DNA of 64,000 nucleotides from positions 9,871,307 through 9,935,306 of the forward strand of contig NC_057920.1 of the NCBI RefSeq assembly GCF_018873765.1, written 5' to 3'. This stretch comes from Telopea speciosissima. Lineage: Eukaryota > Streptophyta > Magnoliopsida > Proteales > Proteaceae. The notes under the pieces are model-generated. The model was not told the origin of the DNA, did not search any database, and saw only the letters and a program-made list of their open reading frames with translations. The stretch's first letter is position 1. Each line of letters opens with the position of its first letter. Made by a program: the position numbers and the translations under genes. Positions 45,823 through 57,310 of this stretch are shown one piece after another.

Positions 45823-46590
45823 TATATATATATACGATGTAAGAATAAAAAATGATACTTTATTTTTGGGAAAATGTTCTCTAAGTCGCTGGGGGTAGTG
45901 TACGTTAGCACCTTTGTGTCTATCTCTCTCCGTCTCACACAAAATGACCTCGCTGCCCCTTATGGTTGATATTATTTTGTTGCAACCCATAAGTGTGTTC
46001 TCCTGTGCCGCTTGCTCAGAGAACTCTCTCTCTTTATTTTACATAAATGTAGGATTCTCTTTCTCTTTTCTCTTTTCTCTTTTCTCTTATAAAGACAATC
46101 AGTTGTACAAAATACAAATATGACACTTTATGAAAGAAAAAAACACATTAGGAACAAGCTTAATTCTCTACAAATCTTCCTACAGTGATATCACATGTTA
46201 TGGTTAGGAGTTTCCAAATGTTTTAGAAACGGTGCCTTCAAACATTCTCTGATCATTCCATATTTTTAGTGAGACTACTAGAAATCTGTCTATACATGTC
46301 TTATAAAGTGAGGGTGAACTAATAGGTATATTTAGAACTTGATGGATGACCTCTTCTTTTAATTGCCCCTTCCTATTCCCAAAACTTGTTTTGTTTAAAA
46401 AAGGAGTTAAAAGGATTTTCAAAAACAATTCAAAAGTCACATATCATTATGCCATTATCAAAAGATGTCACTATCATGCAACATTTTTCGAGTCTACACA
46501 AAAAATGAATAAAAAAAAAACATATGGAGTTCATACGATGAGTGATTAATGTAGGCTATACCCTCTTACCAAATAAAAAAATAGAATGTC
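45823..46590. other. Half-foldback and AT-rich DNA
   Basis: Near 45869-45960 one arm of the same hairpin family is visible (GTTCTCTAAG ... AAAATGACCTCGCTGCCCC) without its partner. The rest, including a (TCTTT)n-like run near 46058-46088, holds no gene. Confidence 0.45.
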
Positions 46591-46760
46591 GTTCTCTATG
46601 TGGGATGCAGGGGCCACGCCGTGCGTGCCAACCAATGAGGGTGTGCATTTTGGCACTTGGGTAGTGGAATTTTCACCATTCATGGGGGTAGGGTGGTCAT
46701 TCCGCCGCCCTCCGCTGTGTGTTTGCGTGGCCCCTGCATCCCATGCAGATTGCAGAGAAC
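46591..46760. mobile_element. Foldback MITE (hairpin)
   Basis: Arms GTTCTCTATGTGGGATGCAG and the inverse of GTTCTCTGCAATCTGCATGG, with GGGGCCACGC and GCGTGGCCCC matching in both. The centre carries GGTAGGGTGGTCATT. Confidence 0.8.
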
Positions 46761-46850
46761 TTTTCTCGTAAAAAAATATGTAGCTTATCCCAAAAAAATT
46801 AAAAAGAGTTAAGCGACTAGTGAAGGGGATATCTTTCCGGATCTTTATCA

Positions 46851-47004
46851 CCTCCAGTTGGCTGCACGGCCCAATTCCCCAGTTCCTCTAACAAAGGGGG
46901 GCTGAAATGACCTCTCTACCCATGCCCAAACACTCTGCCCGGGTGGGGTCCACCATCCCCCTATTAGAGGAACTGGGGAACTGGGCCGATCAGCAAACTG
47001 GAGG
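46851..47004. mobile_element. Foldback MITE (hairpin)
   Basis: Arms CCTCCAGTTGGCTGCACGGC and the inverse of the right end, CAGCAAACTGGAGG; TTCCCCAGTTCCTCTAA is matched exactly in inverse. The centre contains GAAATGACCTCTCTACCC. Confidence 0.85.
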
Positions 47005-47991
47005 AGATGATTTTCCATATCTTTCCCTAGGATAAAATATTAAATAAGGTAGGGGTGTAATTGTAAATATGTAAGCTATAAACCAGGAATATATGGCATT
47101 TTGGTAAATTCAAAGTGCATCAACGGTAAATAATAGTGGATACATTTGAACATTTTTGGAAATCCGACTTCCGAACCAACAACCCATGGTGCACATAAAA
47201 AATACACAACACATTAGCTTCCTACATGATTGAGATCACGCAAATTTGGGTCGACCCTGAATAATGCTTAATTTTTTTAGGGAAAAGGAAGGTGCATGAA
47301 AAACAGTTAGCCGGATTGTAGCGGACACCGGCTTGTGAGTTAGGACCTCTTTTTTCTTTTTCTCTTCTTTTTTGGGTAGAATAGGATCTCTTTTTTCTGT
47401 CAAAAAAGAGAAAGAGTTAGGATCTCTTTTTTCTATCCAAATAAAAAAAACAAAAGAGTTAGGATCTCTTTTACAGACGCCATTCTACCCAAAAAAAACA
47501 CAAAAGAGTTAGGATCTCTTTTAAAGACGCCATGGGCAATCGAATTGTCTGTGTGCAGGGTAAGGTTCTAAAACTCAGGTTTCGAATAGGTTTCGATCAG
47601 TCAGAAAACGAGTTCGTCTCGATTTCGATCATATCTCGATCGAAACTTGGGATTTTCTACAGACTAACTCGAACCTTGGTTTTGAGGTCCAAAAGTTTTT
47701 TTTTTTTTCCCTGATTCTTGTTGTGCTGCCTATTTTTGACATTTTAAACTCAATCCATGCATTAGTTTCACATAGAGAACACTAAAAATATTACTTGTGG
47801 TTTTGATCCAAGTTTGATACTGTATATTGTCCTTGGACATGGTATCAAATAAGGTTTGATCGAAACATAACGTCTTCATTATAAATGAGATTTAAGCAAT
47901 CTTGAATTTGTTAGAAAGCTTTGTTTTGATAGTTTTCCAATAAGTCCAAGATTGTTTAAATCTGATTTGTATTGAAAGAGTTATGTACCGG
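47005..47991. other. No gene seen
   Basis: Contains short tandem copies of AGTTAGGATCTCTTTT (47340-47525) and TTTCGAT-rich repeat DNA. No coding signal. Confidence 0.4.
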
Positions 47992-48205
47992 TCAAACTTA
48001 ATTTGGTGTGCGCGAATACTGTCTAAATGAAAATATTTTTTTGGACATCATAACAAATGAATATTTTACCGCACTTTTGGTTTTTAACAATATTTTATCA
48101 TATTAAGATTTATAGAATTTTTAGATTTGAGAAAAACCTCAGCATTAAAAAGTTAAAAATTACATTACCTATCATCAAAAATCCAGTTTTTGTTCTTGAA
48201 CTAGG
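47992..48205. repeat. Direct repeat, copy 1
   Basis: About 210 bp, repeated in the same orientation at 49560-49770 (shared TGAATATT.TACCGCACTTTTGG). The pair brackets a 1.35-kb segment with a hairpin, an LRR fragment and a LINE fragment. Confidence 0.75.
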
Positions 48206-48628
48206 GGGTTGACTTTTTATCTTTTTGAAATTTAATTTTTTAACTATTTTTATTGAATTCAAATAGGGGGGAGGGTATATGCTTATTTATGAATAATATC
48301 TTAAGTAATTGAAATACAAATATAAAAATATTTATTTAAATGATATTAGACATAACTAAGTGTCTGTGCTGGTTTCTGGCAATTTCTGGCATAAATATCT
48401 GTCTATCCTAATTTTGAGCCAAGTTTTCCCTAGTTTCGAGTCAAGTTTTCCCTAGTTTCGATGGACATATATGTCAAAACCACCAAAATATGGTCGAAAC
48501 CAATCGAAACCCGGTCAAATCCAGGGATTTTATAAAATCCCCCTTCAACTCATCTTGGAAACTTGGGAAACCGAGTTAACTCGATGGTTTCGACAGGTTT
48601 CGATCAAGTTTTTGTTCCATGGTGCAGG
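48206..48628. other. No gene seen
   Basis: AT-rich; short direct repeat AGTTTTCCCTAGTTTCGA near 48422-48458. Confidence 0.4.
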
Positions 48629-48751
48629 GAATGTTCATGTACGTGAGCGTACGTGAACGACTCACAACCGTTCAGATGGAATCCATTTTATGGGAATGTT
48701 CCATCTGAACGATTGTAATTCGTTCATGTACGTGAACATTCACCCCACCCC
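48629..48751. mobile_element. Foldback MITE (hairpin)
   Basis: Arms GAATGTTCATGTACGTGA and the inverse of TACGTGAACATTC; CCGTTCAGATGGAA pairs with TTCCATCTGAACG. About 55-bp arms with a tiny loop. Confidence 0.85.
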
Positions 48752-48849
48752 CCTCGAATTTTCCATGGCGTTTGTAAACTCCCATAGAAGAATGTGGAAG
48801 AAGAGGAGGAAGGGAAAATACAAAGAAGGCATAGATAGTTTAGGTATTC

Positions 48850-49330
48850 AAATAAACAATGTAAGGCATGTATGTCCATGCACCGCATAATCTTGGATTT
48901 TTTTTCGTTTGTTTTGCCACCAAATCAAATCGGATTGGGCTGAAAATGAATTCATTTCCACCCAAAGAGATAACTTGGATGGAAGAAATGTTTCCAAAAA
49001 AACTGGTATTTCTCCTGTTAAACCATTCCCATTAATAGCAATTATCTCCAACTTCGACAAAGACATAAATGGATCAACCAGAATCTTCCCGACGAGATTG
49101 TTTTTGGAGAAGTAGATTTCTTTCAGACGAAAAGTGCAATTTACCAAACTGATAGGAAGTTCACCTTCAAGAGTGTTGCTTTGAAAATCGATGTAATGTA
49201 GTCGAATCAGATTAATGATTTCTTGTTGAATTTTGCCATGGAAGCTATTGTTTTAAATGGTGAGGAAAATCAGAAAACTGAGATTCCCATGGCCAATTAT
49301 CATAGCAATTGAACTGTCTTCTTTTGGGTC
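48850..49330 (-). pseudogene. Leucine-rich-repeat receptor fragment
   Basis: The minus strand encodes extracellular-type plant LRRs (LxxLxxLxLxxNxLxGxIP): NNSFHGKIQQEIINLIRLHY, FQSNTLEGELPISL, YFSKNNLVGKI, then KLEIIAINGNGLTGEIPVFL. A stop precedes NNSFHGK, where an LRR residue is expected (GNLSFLIFLTI*). No signal peptide, transmembrane segment or kinase is present. It appears to be a displaced piece of an LRR receptor kinase/protein gene. Confidence 0.65.
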
Positions 49331-49384
49331 TGCACCACATTCTTCTATTATCTGACTCCTTGAGTGTAATCTCTGATTTAAACA

Positions 49385-49580
49385 AATTTGTTGTTATACT
49401 GGACTGGGCTCTGTGCACTCGATAGCTGATGACATTAGCTCCTTATGTATTTCTTTTGACACCATTTCTTTGTAATTCATTCCTAGGAATGTAAATAGGG
49501 AGGCCCATATTCTAGCTAAAGGGGCTGCAGTTTTGAAATTCTCTAAGGCGTGGTGGATTCAGTCAAACTTAATTTGATTT
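49385..49580 (+). pseudogene. LINE RNase H C-terminal scrap
   Basis: The plus strand encodes FIPRNVNREAHILAKGA followed by KAWWIQSNLI and a stop, the end of an L1-type RNase H domain, with frame breaks before it. No poly(A) tail; it runs directly into direct repeat copy 2. Confidence 0.6.
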
Positions 49581-49770
49581 GCGTTAATGGTGTCAAAATT
49601 GCTCTAATTAAAAATATTTTTTTATATATCAAAACAAATGAATATTCTACCGCACTTTTGGTTTTTAGTAATATTTTACCATATTAAGATTTATGTAATT
49701 TTTTAATTTGAGAAAAATCCCATCATTAGAAAATTGAAATTTTCACTTACCACAAAAAATCTAGTTTTTA
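49560..49770. repeat. Direct repeat, copy 2
   Basis: Partner of 47992-48205. Confidence 0.75.
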
Positions 49771-50136
49771 TTAAGTAAGATATGGGCATCTGAAGAGCAA
49801 ACATAAGCAGAGCAGGATATGATACTAATTTTCTGTCAGGGAACTAGTTCCTCCATTTTTTTGGCTTTGGAATATCCTGTTAATTTCTTATTTTTACTTG
49901 CCAACATACCAGGATACAAAAAGGAAAAGGATCTTGCACAGTATAATTATCTCATTTGGATTAAGCAATGCATCCAAAAGTAAGGAAGTACTGCTGATCT
50001 TGCTCTTTTACCTTCTTTTCTCATTCTATTTCTAGTGAGCCAGTTTTTATGTCTCTTTCCAAAAACCAATAAGCATTACCTTTTGGGGATCACCCAATTC
50101 TTATTTGTGATGGCTGTCTAGAGACAATCTCTTTTA
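49771..50136. other. No gene seen
   Basis: Non-repetitive AT-rich DNA up to the point where module spacer similarity resumes at 50137. Confidence 0.4.
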
Positions 50137-50221
50137 ATAGTGGCTGAGCTTTCCGTGTCTTTTATAAAGCAAAGTTCAGTCGATTATTCAAATTATAAAC
50201 AGTCTTCTCAGGGGTTATAGT

Positions 50222-50825
50222 TAAGGGTGTCAAATTCTAGCCCGAACCATTAAGAATGACCAAAACCGATAAAAAAAAACCCAAGATCGAATCGAATCGA
50301 TTCTTATTGGATTGATTTTGGATTGGAGTATGACGAGACTGACTGAAACCTAAATCGCACTGGACCGATCGATAACAAATAAAAAACTGAACTGAATGAA
50401 ATCGATAAAAAAAATAATAAGTATAAGGTTATGATTAATTGAATTGATTTCAATATTAGTTAACAAATTTATGGTTGTAAGGGAAATTGTTACAAATCAA
50501 TGAGTATGAGGTTATGAAAATAGGGAAATTGATTTGTAACAATGCTTGTTCCATTGATCTCCTTTTTAAGTGTGGGGTTAATGAAATATTTTATGTAGTT
50601 GAAAAGAGAAAGAGAAGAAAATATGCACAAACCGAACCCAACTTGTTAAAAAAAAACCGGTACCGAACCGAATCCAAACCGCTATCAATCCGTTATCATA
50701 AATCAAAATCGACACGAAACTAAACCGTGCCAAAATCGAAAAGTCCTTATTGGTTCAGTTTCGCTTTCACTAAAAATCACACCAAAATCGAAAAACTGGA
50801 CCGAACCGACCGATTGACACCCCTA
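50222..50825. mobile_element. hAT-type MITE with perfect 8-bp target duplication
   Basis: Ends TAAGGGTGTCAA and TTGACACCCCTA are inverted; GTTATAGT occurs at 50214-50221 and 50826-50833. The empty site is preserved in module 1 near 5625-5640 (GGGGTTATGTTAATCAG). 604 bp, with CCGAACCG-rich subterminal DNA and no transposase. Confidence 0.92.
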
Positions 50826-51482
50826 GTTATAGTAATCAGATTAAATGGACTTAAATGAACTAATCAGGTCATAAACAATTGATCCGATTGGTACAAATAG
50901 GGCCTACCGATGTCGAATTCAGATCCTCTTCAATGACATTTAACCACTAGAGTCGATCTCCCACCATCCATGGGGTTTGGACCCCCACATCCTAGAGGTG
51001 GCCGGTCCCCTTGCATGGATTAAATCTTAGTATCAGGTTCAAGATTGGTATCGGTCTCAGTTGACACTAACACGAATCGATCGATATTGGCCATATCAGA
51101 CGATTTGCCCTCTTTTATGAGAAAAAATAATAATAAATTTTGGACCATTTTACCCTCAGTATGGACCGATACACCACATTAGTATCGGTATCATATCATC
51201 AGTATCAGGTACCAGCGATTCCTTTTCATCTCGCCCTTGGTGCTGGAACATCAATTAACATAGATATAAAAGGTCGAGAGAGTACCGCGGACGCATGTTC
51301 ACTGCCAGATTCATTCTCAGATGTCTTGCCATGTCGAGCCAAGAGTGGCATCTCAGATTACTTTCCATATAATCTAGTATGTGCTGTCTTCAGAACTATG
51401 TGGTGTTCTGCGTTTCTTTCAAATGAAAATTTTCTGGTAAGATAATGATTATAAAAAATTTTTTTTTTTTTTTTAAAAACCT

Positions 51483-52056
51483 TTTTTTTTTTTTTTTTTT
51501 TTTGGGGGTAGAAAAAGCATCTATTGATTGAACTGGGTTACACTCCTCCTGAGGTCAATATCACAACGTACAGAAAAATAGGGATCAGAATTAGATCAAA
51601 CAGTCCTATCCATCACGATCATTGACTGAGCCTTCTTGACCAAGGTATCTGCCACCTCATTGGCTGCCCTTGGAATATAATGAAATGAACATTCATCCAA
51701 ATAGGAACAGAGGTAATGGATGTCCTCAAGAATTGATCGTACCGAAAGGGCCGTAGGTTTAGAGGGATCTTGCAGGTATATATGCCACCACCTCCTGATT
51801 GTCACACTCCACCTGAAGTTTATAGAAACCTTCAGACAAAGCCTCCAGCAGTCCTCTGATAGCAGTGGCCTCAGCGATGAGCATGTCGCTAATATTTGAT
51901 GGATCTGAGACTGCAAACCGGGAGTGGCCTTGATGGTCTCGAATAAGAAATCCCAAACCTCTCATATTCCTCTCATGGTTTGAAAGATGCGTCACAATTA
52001 AGTTTGAAAAAACCATTTGGGGACCGAGGACCGAGAATCAACAGGGTCGTTAGCAA
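51483..52056 (-). pseudogene. LINE 3' end: RNase H-like domain, frameshifted
   Basis: Minus-strand peptides in order: RSPNGFFKLNCDASFKP, GLGFLIRDHQGHSRFAVSD, EATAIRGLLEALSE, LQVECDNQEVVAYI, then YIPRAANEVADTLVKKAQSM. Catalytic acidic positions are visible, but at least two frameshifts separate them. A long T run at 51483-51503 is the poly(A) tail on this strand. Absent from module 1. Confidence 0.8.
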
Positions 52057-53039
52057 ATTGATGGGAGACGTACCAAAAAAGGTCGAGCTTCCTTCCATAA
52101 TCATAATCCAAAAAAATCTCACTCCCCTGTGAAGGGACAAGACAGATCCAGGAGACACAGTCGAGACACAGTCCAACCTTGCAGAACTTTTCAAATAGGT
52201 AGTATCAACAGTGTAGGACTGACACACTTTATCTCTCACATTATTACACATGTATACTTGGCAGCCAATGGGAGTGCAGGCAATCATTACTTTCTTTCTG
52301 GGGGCGCCAGGGTATTCATTTTTGCCCTCTCTGTCTGGGCTTAGGCAGATGTGTGCGTGCGAACACCCAATGAAAGTACACGTAGAAGCATCAAGTAAGT
52401 GGTCACCAACTTGCTTAAATATAGTCTGCTTCACACCACAATGCCTCTTCCAAGAGTCATCTGCGCCATATTACATAGAGGTTGCTCTCTAGCAAAGATA
52501 CCCCTCCAATGTAAAATTTGGTGAGCACTATATTTGTGGTGTATGGCTTAATGAATGCTGCCCATCATGGGGACTTCATGGGATTCTTAAGACAAAAGAT
52601 GTATGAGCTTGGTTGAAGCTCCCTAGTTTTTATGTGGAGAACCCTCTCTCTCTTAAATGTGACATGGATGTGGTCTCTCTCTCTCTCTCTATCAAGCTCC
52701 CTAGTCTTAGACCCTTGACTTATTTTTGAGGATTGCCAAGTTATCTTTATGTGGAGCTCTCTCTCTCTCTCTCTCCCTAATCTTAGACCGACATCTCTCT
52801 CTCTCTCTCCCTAGTCTTAGACCGACATCTCTCTTGAGTCTTGAACCAATTTAGTTCGATTTCAGACCGAAATCCTCTCCAACGGATTCCATTCCCGATT
52901 CCAAGTTTTAAAACATTGGGTGGACCAACAATCCAATAGCTATGATATTGTTGTTGTTGGTAGTTGATTAAACGGTTGAAAACGCCGGTTTCCAAAAGTT
53001 CAAAGAAACTTCCTGGGTGGGGCCTCTTCTGGAAATAGT

Positions 53040-53239
53040 TTTCTCATTCTCATTCTCATTCTCATTTTTAAACTTTCCTTCACCTTTCTCTCTCTCTCTG
53101 ATACCTTGTCCTTCACTCCTTCTCATTCTCATCCATGAACTTTCCTTCACGTGTCTCTCTCTCTCTCTCTCTCATCGTCATCTATAAATAGCCTCTCATT
53201 CTCATTCTCATTCTCATGCTCATCTATGAACTTTCCTTC

Positions 53240-53275
<36 letters not shown>

Positions 53276-53521
53276 CTCATCCTCATCCTCATCTATAAAT
53301 ACCTCCTCATTCTCATTCTCATCTATAAATTTCCCTTCAAAATTTCTCTCTCTCTCTCTCTCTCTCATCCTCATGTATAAATACCTCCTCATTCTCATTC
53401 TCATTCTCATTCTCATCTCTAAATTTCCCTTCAAAATTTATCTCTCTCTCTCTCTCACATCCTCATCTATAAATACCTCCTCAGTCTCATTCTCATTCTC
53501 ATCTATAAACTTCCCTTCAAA

Positions 53522-53558
<37 letters not shown>

Positions 53559-53560
53559 TC
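53040..53560 (+). repeat. Promoter minisatellite: iterated TATA/CT leader upstream of UPF0496-3
   Basis: Units of roughly 80-110 bp each combine a TCTATAAATA box, (TTCTCA)n hexamers, the leader phrase CTTCCCTTCAAAATTTCTC and a (CT)n run. TATAAATA occurs at 53183, 53294, 53376 and 53468, with variants at 53324, 53504 and 53666. In UPF0496-1 the corresponding leader exists once per copy. ORFs across this region are CT-repeat translations, not proteins. Confidence 0.85.
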
Positions 53561-53580
53561 CATTAAAGTGCACACTGAGG

Positions 53581-53795
53581 TTCCAGATTGAATCCGTATA
53601 ATTCTTTTGGATTCTAATCAGGGTCTGAATCATCTAGAAATAGCCTCCTCATTCTCATTCTCATCTATAAACATCCCTTCAAAATCTCTCTCTCTGCCAG
53701 TCCCTCCCTCCTTCCATTAAAGTGGAAACTGAGGTTCCAGATTGAATCTGTATAATTCTTTTGGATTCTATTCAGTGTCTGAATAGAGTGCATCG
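53581..53795 (+). promoter_or_regulatory. Duplicated 5' leader of UPF0496-3
   Basis: The segment ACTGAGGTTCCAGATTGAAT occurs twice (from about 53574 and about 53729). The first copy lacks the ATG because the sequence after GGTCTGAATC is replaced by another TATA-like unit; only the second leads into the coding region. Confidence 0.6.
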
Positions 53796-54932
53796 ATGGG
53801 AGGACAATTCAGCAAGAGGAGATGGGAGAGTCTGGCTGTCTTTCAGCGCGGTTCCAATTTGCAGTACTCAGTCGAGATGAGCGCAAATGAAGCAGCAGCA
53901 GCATTCAGGCTCGACGACCCAAATTTGCAGTCTTTCGATTCCACCCTGCAACTGGGCACGAACCCTGTTATAATCACAATTGGCTCTGGGATCGAGCTTC
54001 GAGAGCTCTCATTTGACTCACTAAGAGAAGTTACTGCAAGCTTCCTTGAGGTGAACCAGGAATTCGTCGAAGGCATCTAAGATTGTAAGAAAGGTAAATG
54101 GAAAAACAAGCAACTCTTCGAGCTTGTGAAGGATTACTTCGAGAGTAATCAGCAAACTTTGGATTCCTGTACGGCCTCGGATGAATGCCTAATGAAATCC
54201 CGTGACAGCCAGTTGATCCTTCATCTTCAATTGCAAAAATTTGAGGAGGAGAGAGGGGTAGATGACAAAAAGCATTGGGCGACACTGGAGGAGGAACTGA
54301 AGAATTTCAAGGCTGCTGGGAACCCATTCACGGAGGAGTTCTCCCAGAACTTCCTAACGGTTCACAACCATCAGGTGTTGATGTTAGAGAAGCTGCAACT
54401 TCGAAAGAACAAACTTGATAAGAAGCTTGAATCTGTGGAGACATGGAGGAAGGTTTCAAGCATTATATTTGCTGCAACTTTTGCTGCCATAATTATTTGC
54501 GCGGTGGTGGCAGTTTCAATGGCAGCGCCTCATGTTGTTGCTGCAGTGACAGCTGCTACGTCAATCCCTGTAGGATCAATTGGTACTTGGTTTAATTCTC
54601 TTTGGAAGGGCTATGAGAATACTCTGAAAGAACAGAAGGAATTGATTGACTCAATGTACGCTGCCACTTATAATGCAATCAAGGACTTGGAGGGTATTTG
54701 GGTTCCGGTTAACCGCTTGTCAATAGAGATCCAAACTCTAATGCAAAATGCTGATTTTGCCTTTAGGGAAGGAGAGGCAGTGAAGGTTGTAGTGGAGGAG
54801 ATCAAGAAGAAGTTGGGGTTTTTTATGAAAGACATTGAAGGTTTGACTGAACAAGTTGACACATGCAGCCAGAATATTCGAAAGGCGAGGGCAGTTGTTC
54901 TGCAGAGGGCAAGTAAACATCCTAAGAACTGA
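53796..54932 (+). pseudogene. UPF0496 (DUF677) gene copy 3, single nonsense codon
   Basis: The frame runs from MGGQFSKRRWE to RASKHPKN (378 codons) with one interruption, TAA at 54078-54080 (codon 95), where copy 1 has TTA (Leu). Everything downstream stays open in the same frame, including the hydrophobic hairpin (ICAVVAVSMAAPHVVAAVTA) and IPVGSIGTWFNSLW. The lesion is one T-to-A change, so the copy was lost recently, the allele is polymorphic, or there is a sequence error. An ATG-initiated 3' product is conceivable but unlikely. Confidence 0.85.
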
Positions 54933-56149
54933 AGAAACCTCTTGGTATGCACTGTTGAGTGCTGACTGGTGTTTGTTCAGTAATCTCTTGGTTTGTTCAG
55001 ATAACAAGCTTCCAGTGCTCGTGTTTTAATAGAAAATATAGCCCGCCGTAGAAAAAAACAGTACATACTTTTCTTCCTTCAATTCCCTCTTTCCTTTCTT
55101 TCCTTTCTTTCCTTTCTTTCTTTCTTTCTTTCTGTCTTTGGAAAATCTGTACATCATGCGACTGTAGAAGTCCGAAAAAGAATATAAATTAGAAGATCTA
55201 TTAGAGATGAAGATCAGCAATACAGTTATATAAGTTACTTGCCTCTGAACATGTTTTCAGCCCCTATTTGTCTATTATTATTCGATGGCTAGGATTTGAT
55301 CTTAAAATTAGTTTTCCTTATAAATGATGGATATCCTTTGATCTGGTGATCTGGGTAAGATTTGAACCTTTTTTCAAACTCACGAATTTGTTGGTGCTTT
55401 GGTCGCAGAGACGGGTTCTTGTTAAAGTATTGTTTCAGTTTTAAGAAACACATCAAGACATTCTGGGTTTATTTCAAATTTGTTTCAGACAATCACATTC
55501 TACGTTAATAAAGATAATCAAATTCTATTCATCCAAATAAAAATTAAAAAAAATTCCATCAAATTTGTTTAAGCACTTTTGTGAACCCTTTTCTGGGATT
55601 CAATGAGACTGGAAAGTATTCTCATGGCCAGATTCAAAACAAAGAGAACTCCATGACCTCCGCTTTCCTTTGCAAGTGAGTTCAAAAGTGTAGCTAACAC
55701 CTTCCTTCAACCCATTTGAAAATGAGAAAATGGGGTTTTGTGAGAGGAAGAAGACGAGAAGTTCAGTTCTGTGAGAGGAGAGTCGTTGGAGAGGAAAGCT
55801 TTCGATTTCGGCTACTGATTTGGAACCGGATGCTTGAACGACTAGAGAGTTTCGAGATGGAGAGGAAGGCTCTCGATTACACCTTCGATTTCTGCTACTC
55901 ATTTGGAACCAGATGTTTGAGCGACTATAGAGTTTCGAGATGGAGAGGAATGAAGAAAGTGGTTAGATTCTGAATTCAATGAATTTCATTTGGTTTGAAA
56001 AATTCAAAGCTGGTCCAATGACATACTAGAATCTTTGATGCATAATGTGAGAAATCTAACATGTAACATTTCCATGTAAGAATGAGAGAGCTAGACAAAA
56101 TTCTAGCAAAAAAAAAAATTTTTTATAAGAAAAAAAAAGAAAAGAAAAT
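54933..56149. other. Scraps of NAC module DNA, no NAC gene (module 4)
   Basis: Pieces match the UPF0496-NAC intergenic DNA (near 55000-55045, like 40365-40425) and the NAC downstream spacer (near 55260-55320, like 4350; near 55970-56060, like 45190-45300), with everything between deleted. A (TTTC)n run lies at about 55090-55135. Near 55775-55950 an 80-bp tandem duplication (GAGTTTCGAGATGGAGAGG) makes ORFs of no recognised kind. Confidence 0.55.
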
Positions 56150-57102
56150 AGTAACATTACACCTCCTTCTACCCTCATGTTTTTAAATATGCAAATTGCT
56201 CTTCCTTTTCACCTAATAAACTGTTAATCTATTTAATTTACCATTCTTCTTCTATTTTTTACTATTTTTATATAAAAGCACCTACACGCTTCTTCTCTCT
56301 CGTTTTTCACTCTATTTGTTTTTTTTTTTCCTTCAATTTTTCTATTTAATTAATTTTTTATTCAGCATTTCATCTTCATTGTTCTTCTTCGAACAAATCA
56401 CGGTTCTAAGTATCGGTATCGTATCACTCATATCGGACGATACATACCGATTTTGCTAGACACCAATGCCGATACCGTATCAGTATAGTCAGAAAACTCC
56501 CTTTTTAAAGGAGATTCAGGGGTAATTTTGTCTGATATAGCCAATCCAAGCTGATACTGTATTGGTATGCAAATCGGTTTTGCAGGTTACCGATACCCGT
56601 TCCAATACCGTGCACTAAAACCATGGAACAGATCGACTCTATTCAAAGCACCCCACTTCTTCTCTCTCTTCCTCTTTTTATTCAATTTTCCTTTTTGCGT
56701 TTTTTATTTTTTATTAATCTACAACACAATTCTCGAGTCGTCACTCTTCTTCTCCCTCTTCATATTCGCAGAAGCAGAAGGCAACCCTCCCTCTCCATTA
56801 CAATTGATTGATCTCTACATGACCATTTTCATCTCTCCTCAACCTCGTAGCCATGGGATAGAACGGCACAAGATCAATCATCGGATTATCTCTGCCTTGT
56901 TGGCGATTTCAATTGAGAATCCATGAAAGATGGATCAGTTTCAATCGGTTTCAGAGAAGGGAACACACCTGTAATGAAGACAAAGGAGAAGAACTGGAAC
57001 ATGGTGAGGATCAGGTCGATCTGTTCGAGGAAGAACGATGAGGACGAAATGTTGAATAAAGGATTGAAGAAAAAATAAAAATAAAAATCAAATGGAGTAA
57101 AA

Positions 57103-57138
<36 letters not shown>

Positions 57139-57310
57139 AACGGGTGGGTGCTTTCATTTTTTACTATTTTAATGACAAAAATAATAAATAAAAAAATAAA
57201 AGAAAAATGATAGGTTAAATAGATTAGCAGGTTACTAGGTGAAAAGGAAGGACCCTCATTTAAAATCATGAGGGTAGAAGGAGATGTAAAAGTATAAAAA
57301 CAGGGGAGTA
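56150..57310. mobile_element. MULE-like element with about 250-bp inverted ends
   Basis: Left end 56150-56405 and the reverse complement of 57005-57310 align through CTCCTTCTACCCTCATG, CTTCCTTTTCACCTA, ATCTATTTAA and TTCTTC.TCGAACA.ATC. The interior of about 600 bp has no transposase. It includes repeat DNA with TATCGGTATCG motifs and an unidentified AT-rich insert. A (GA)n run at 57106-57135 lies in the right end. The target duplication was not resolved. Confidence 0.6.

Larger units (their letters stand above)
50137..52980. repeat. Module spacer (copy 3)
   Basis: Matches 5553-7250 and parts of 7250-8330 of module 1, interrupted by a hAT MITE (50222-50825) and a LINE (51483-52056) absent from module 1. 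The 0.5-kb R block is reduced to its last 80 bp (52840-52920). No gene. Confidence 0.65.

Noticed and set aside
53151..53591. Ser/Leu-rich 146-residue ORF on plus and Glu/Arg-rich ORF on minus
   Set aside because: Both are translations of CT/TTCTCA tandem repeats in the promoter minisatellite; composition is purely repeat-driven.
55600..55973. Overlapping ORFs near 55.6-56.0 kb
   Set aside because: They run through an 80-bp tandem duplication; no domain or conserved frame.
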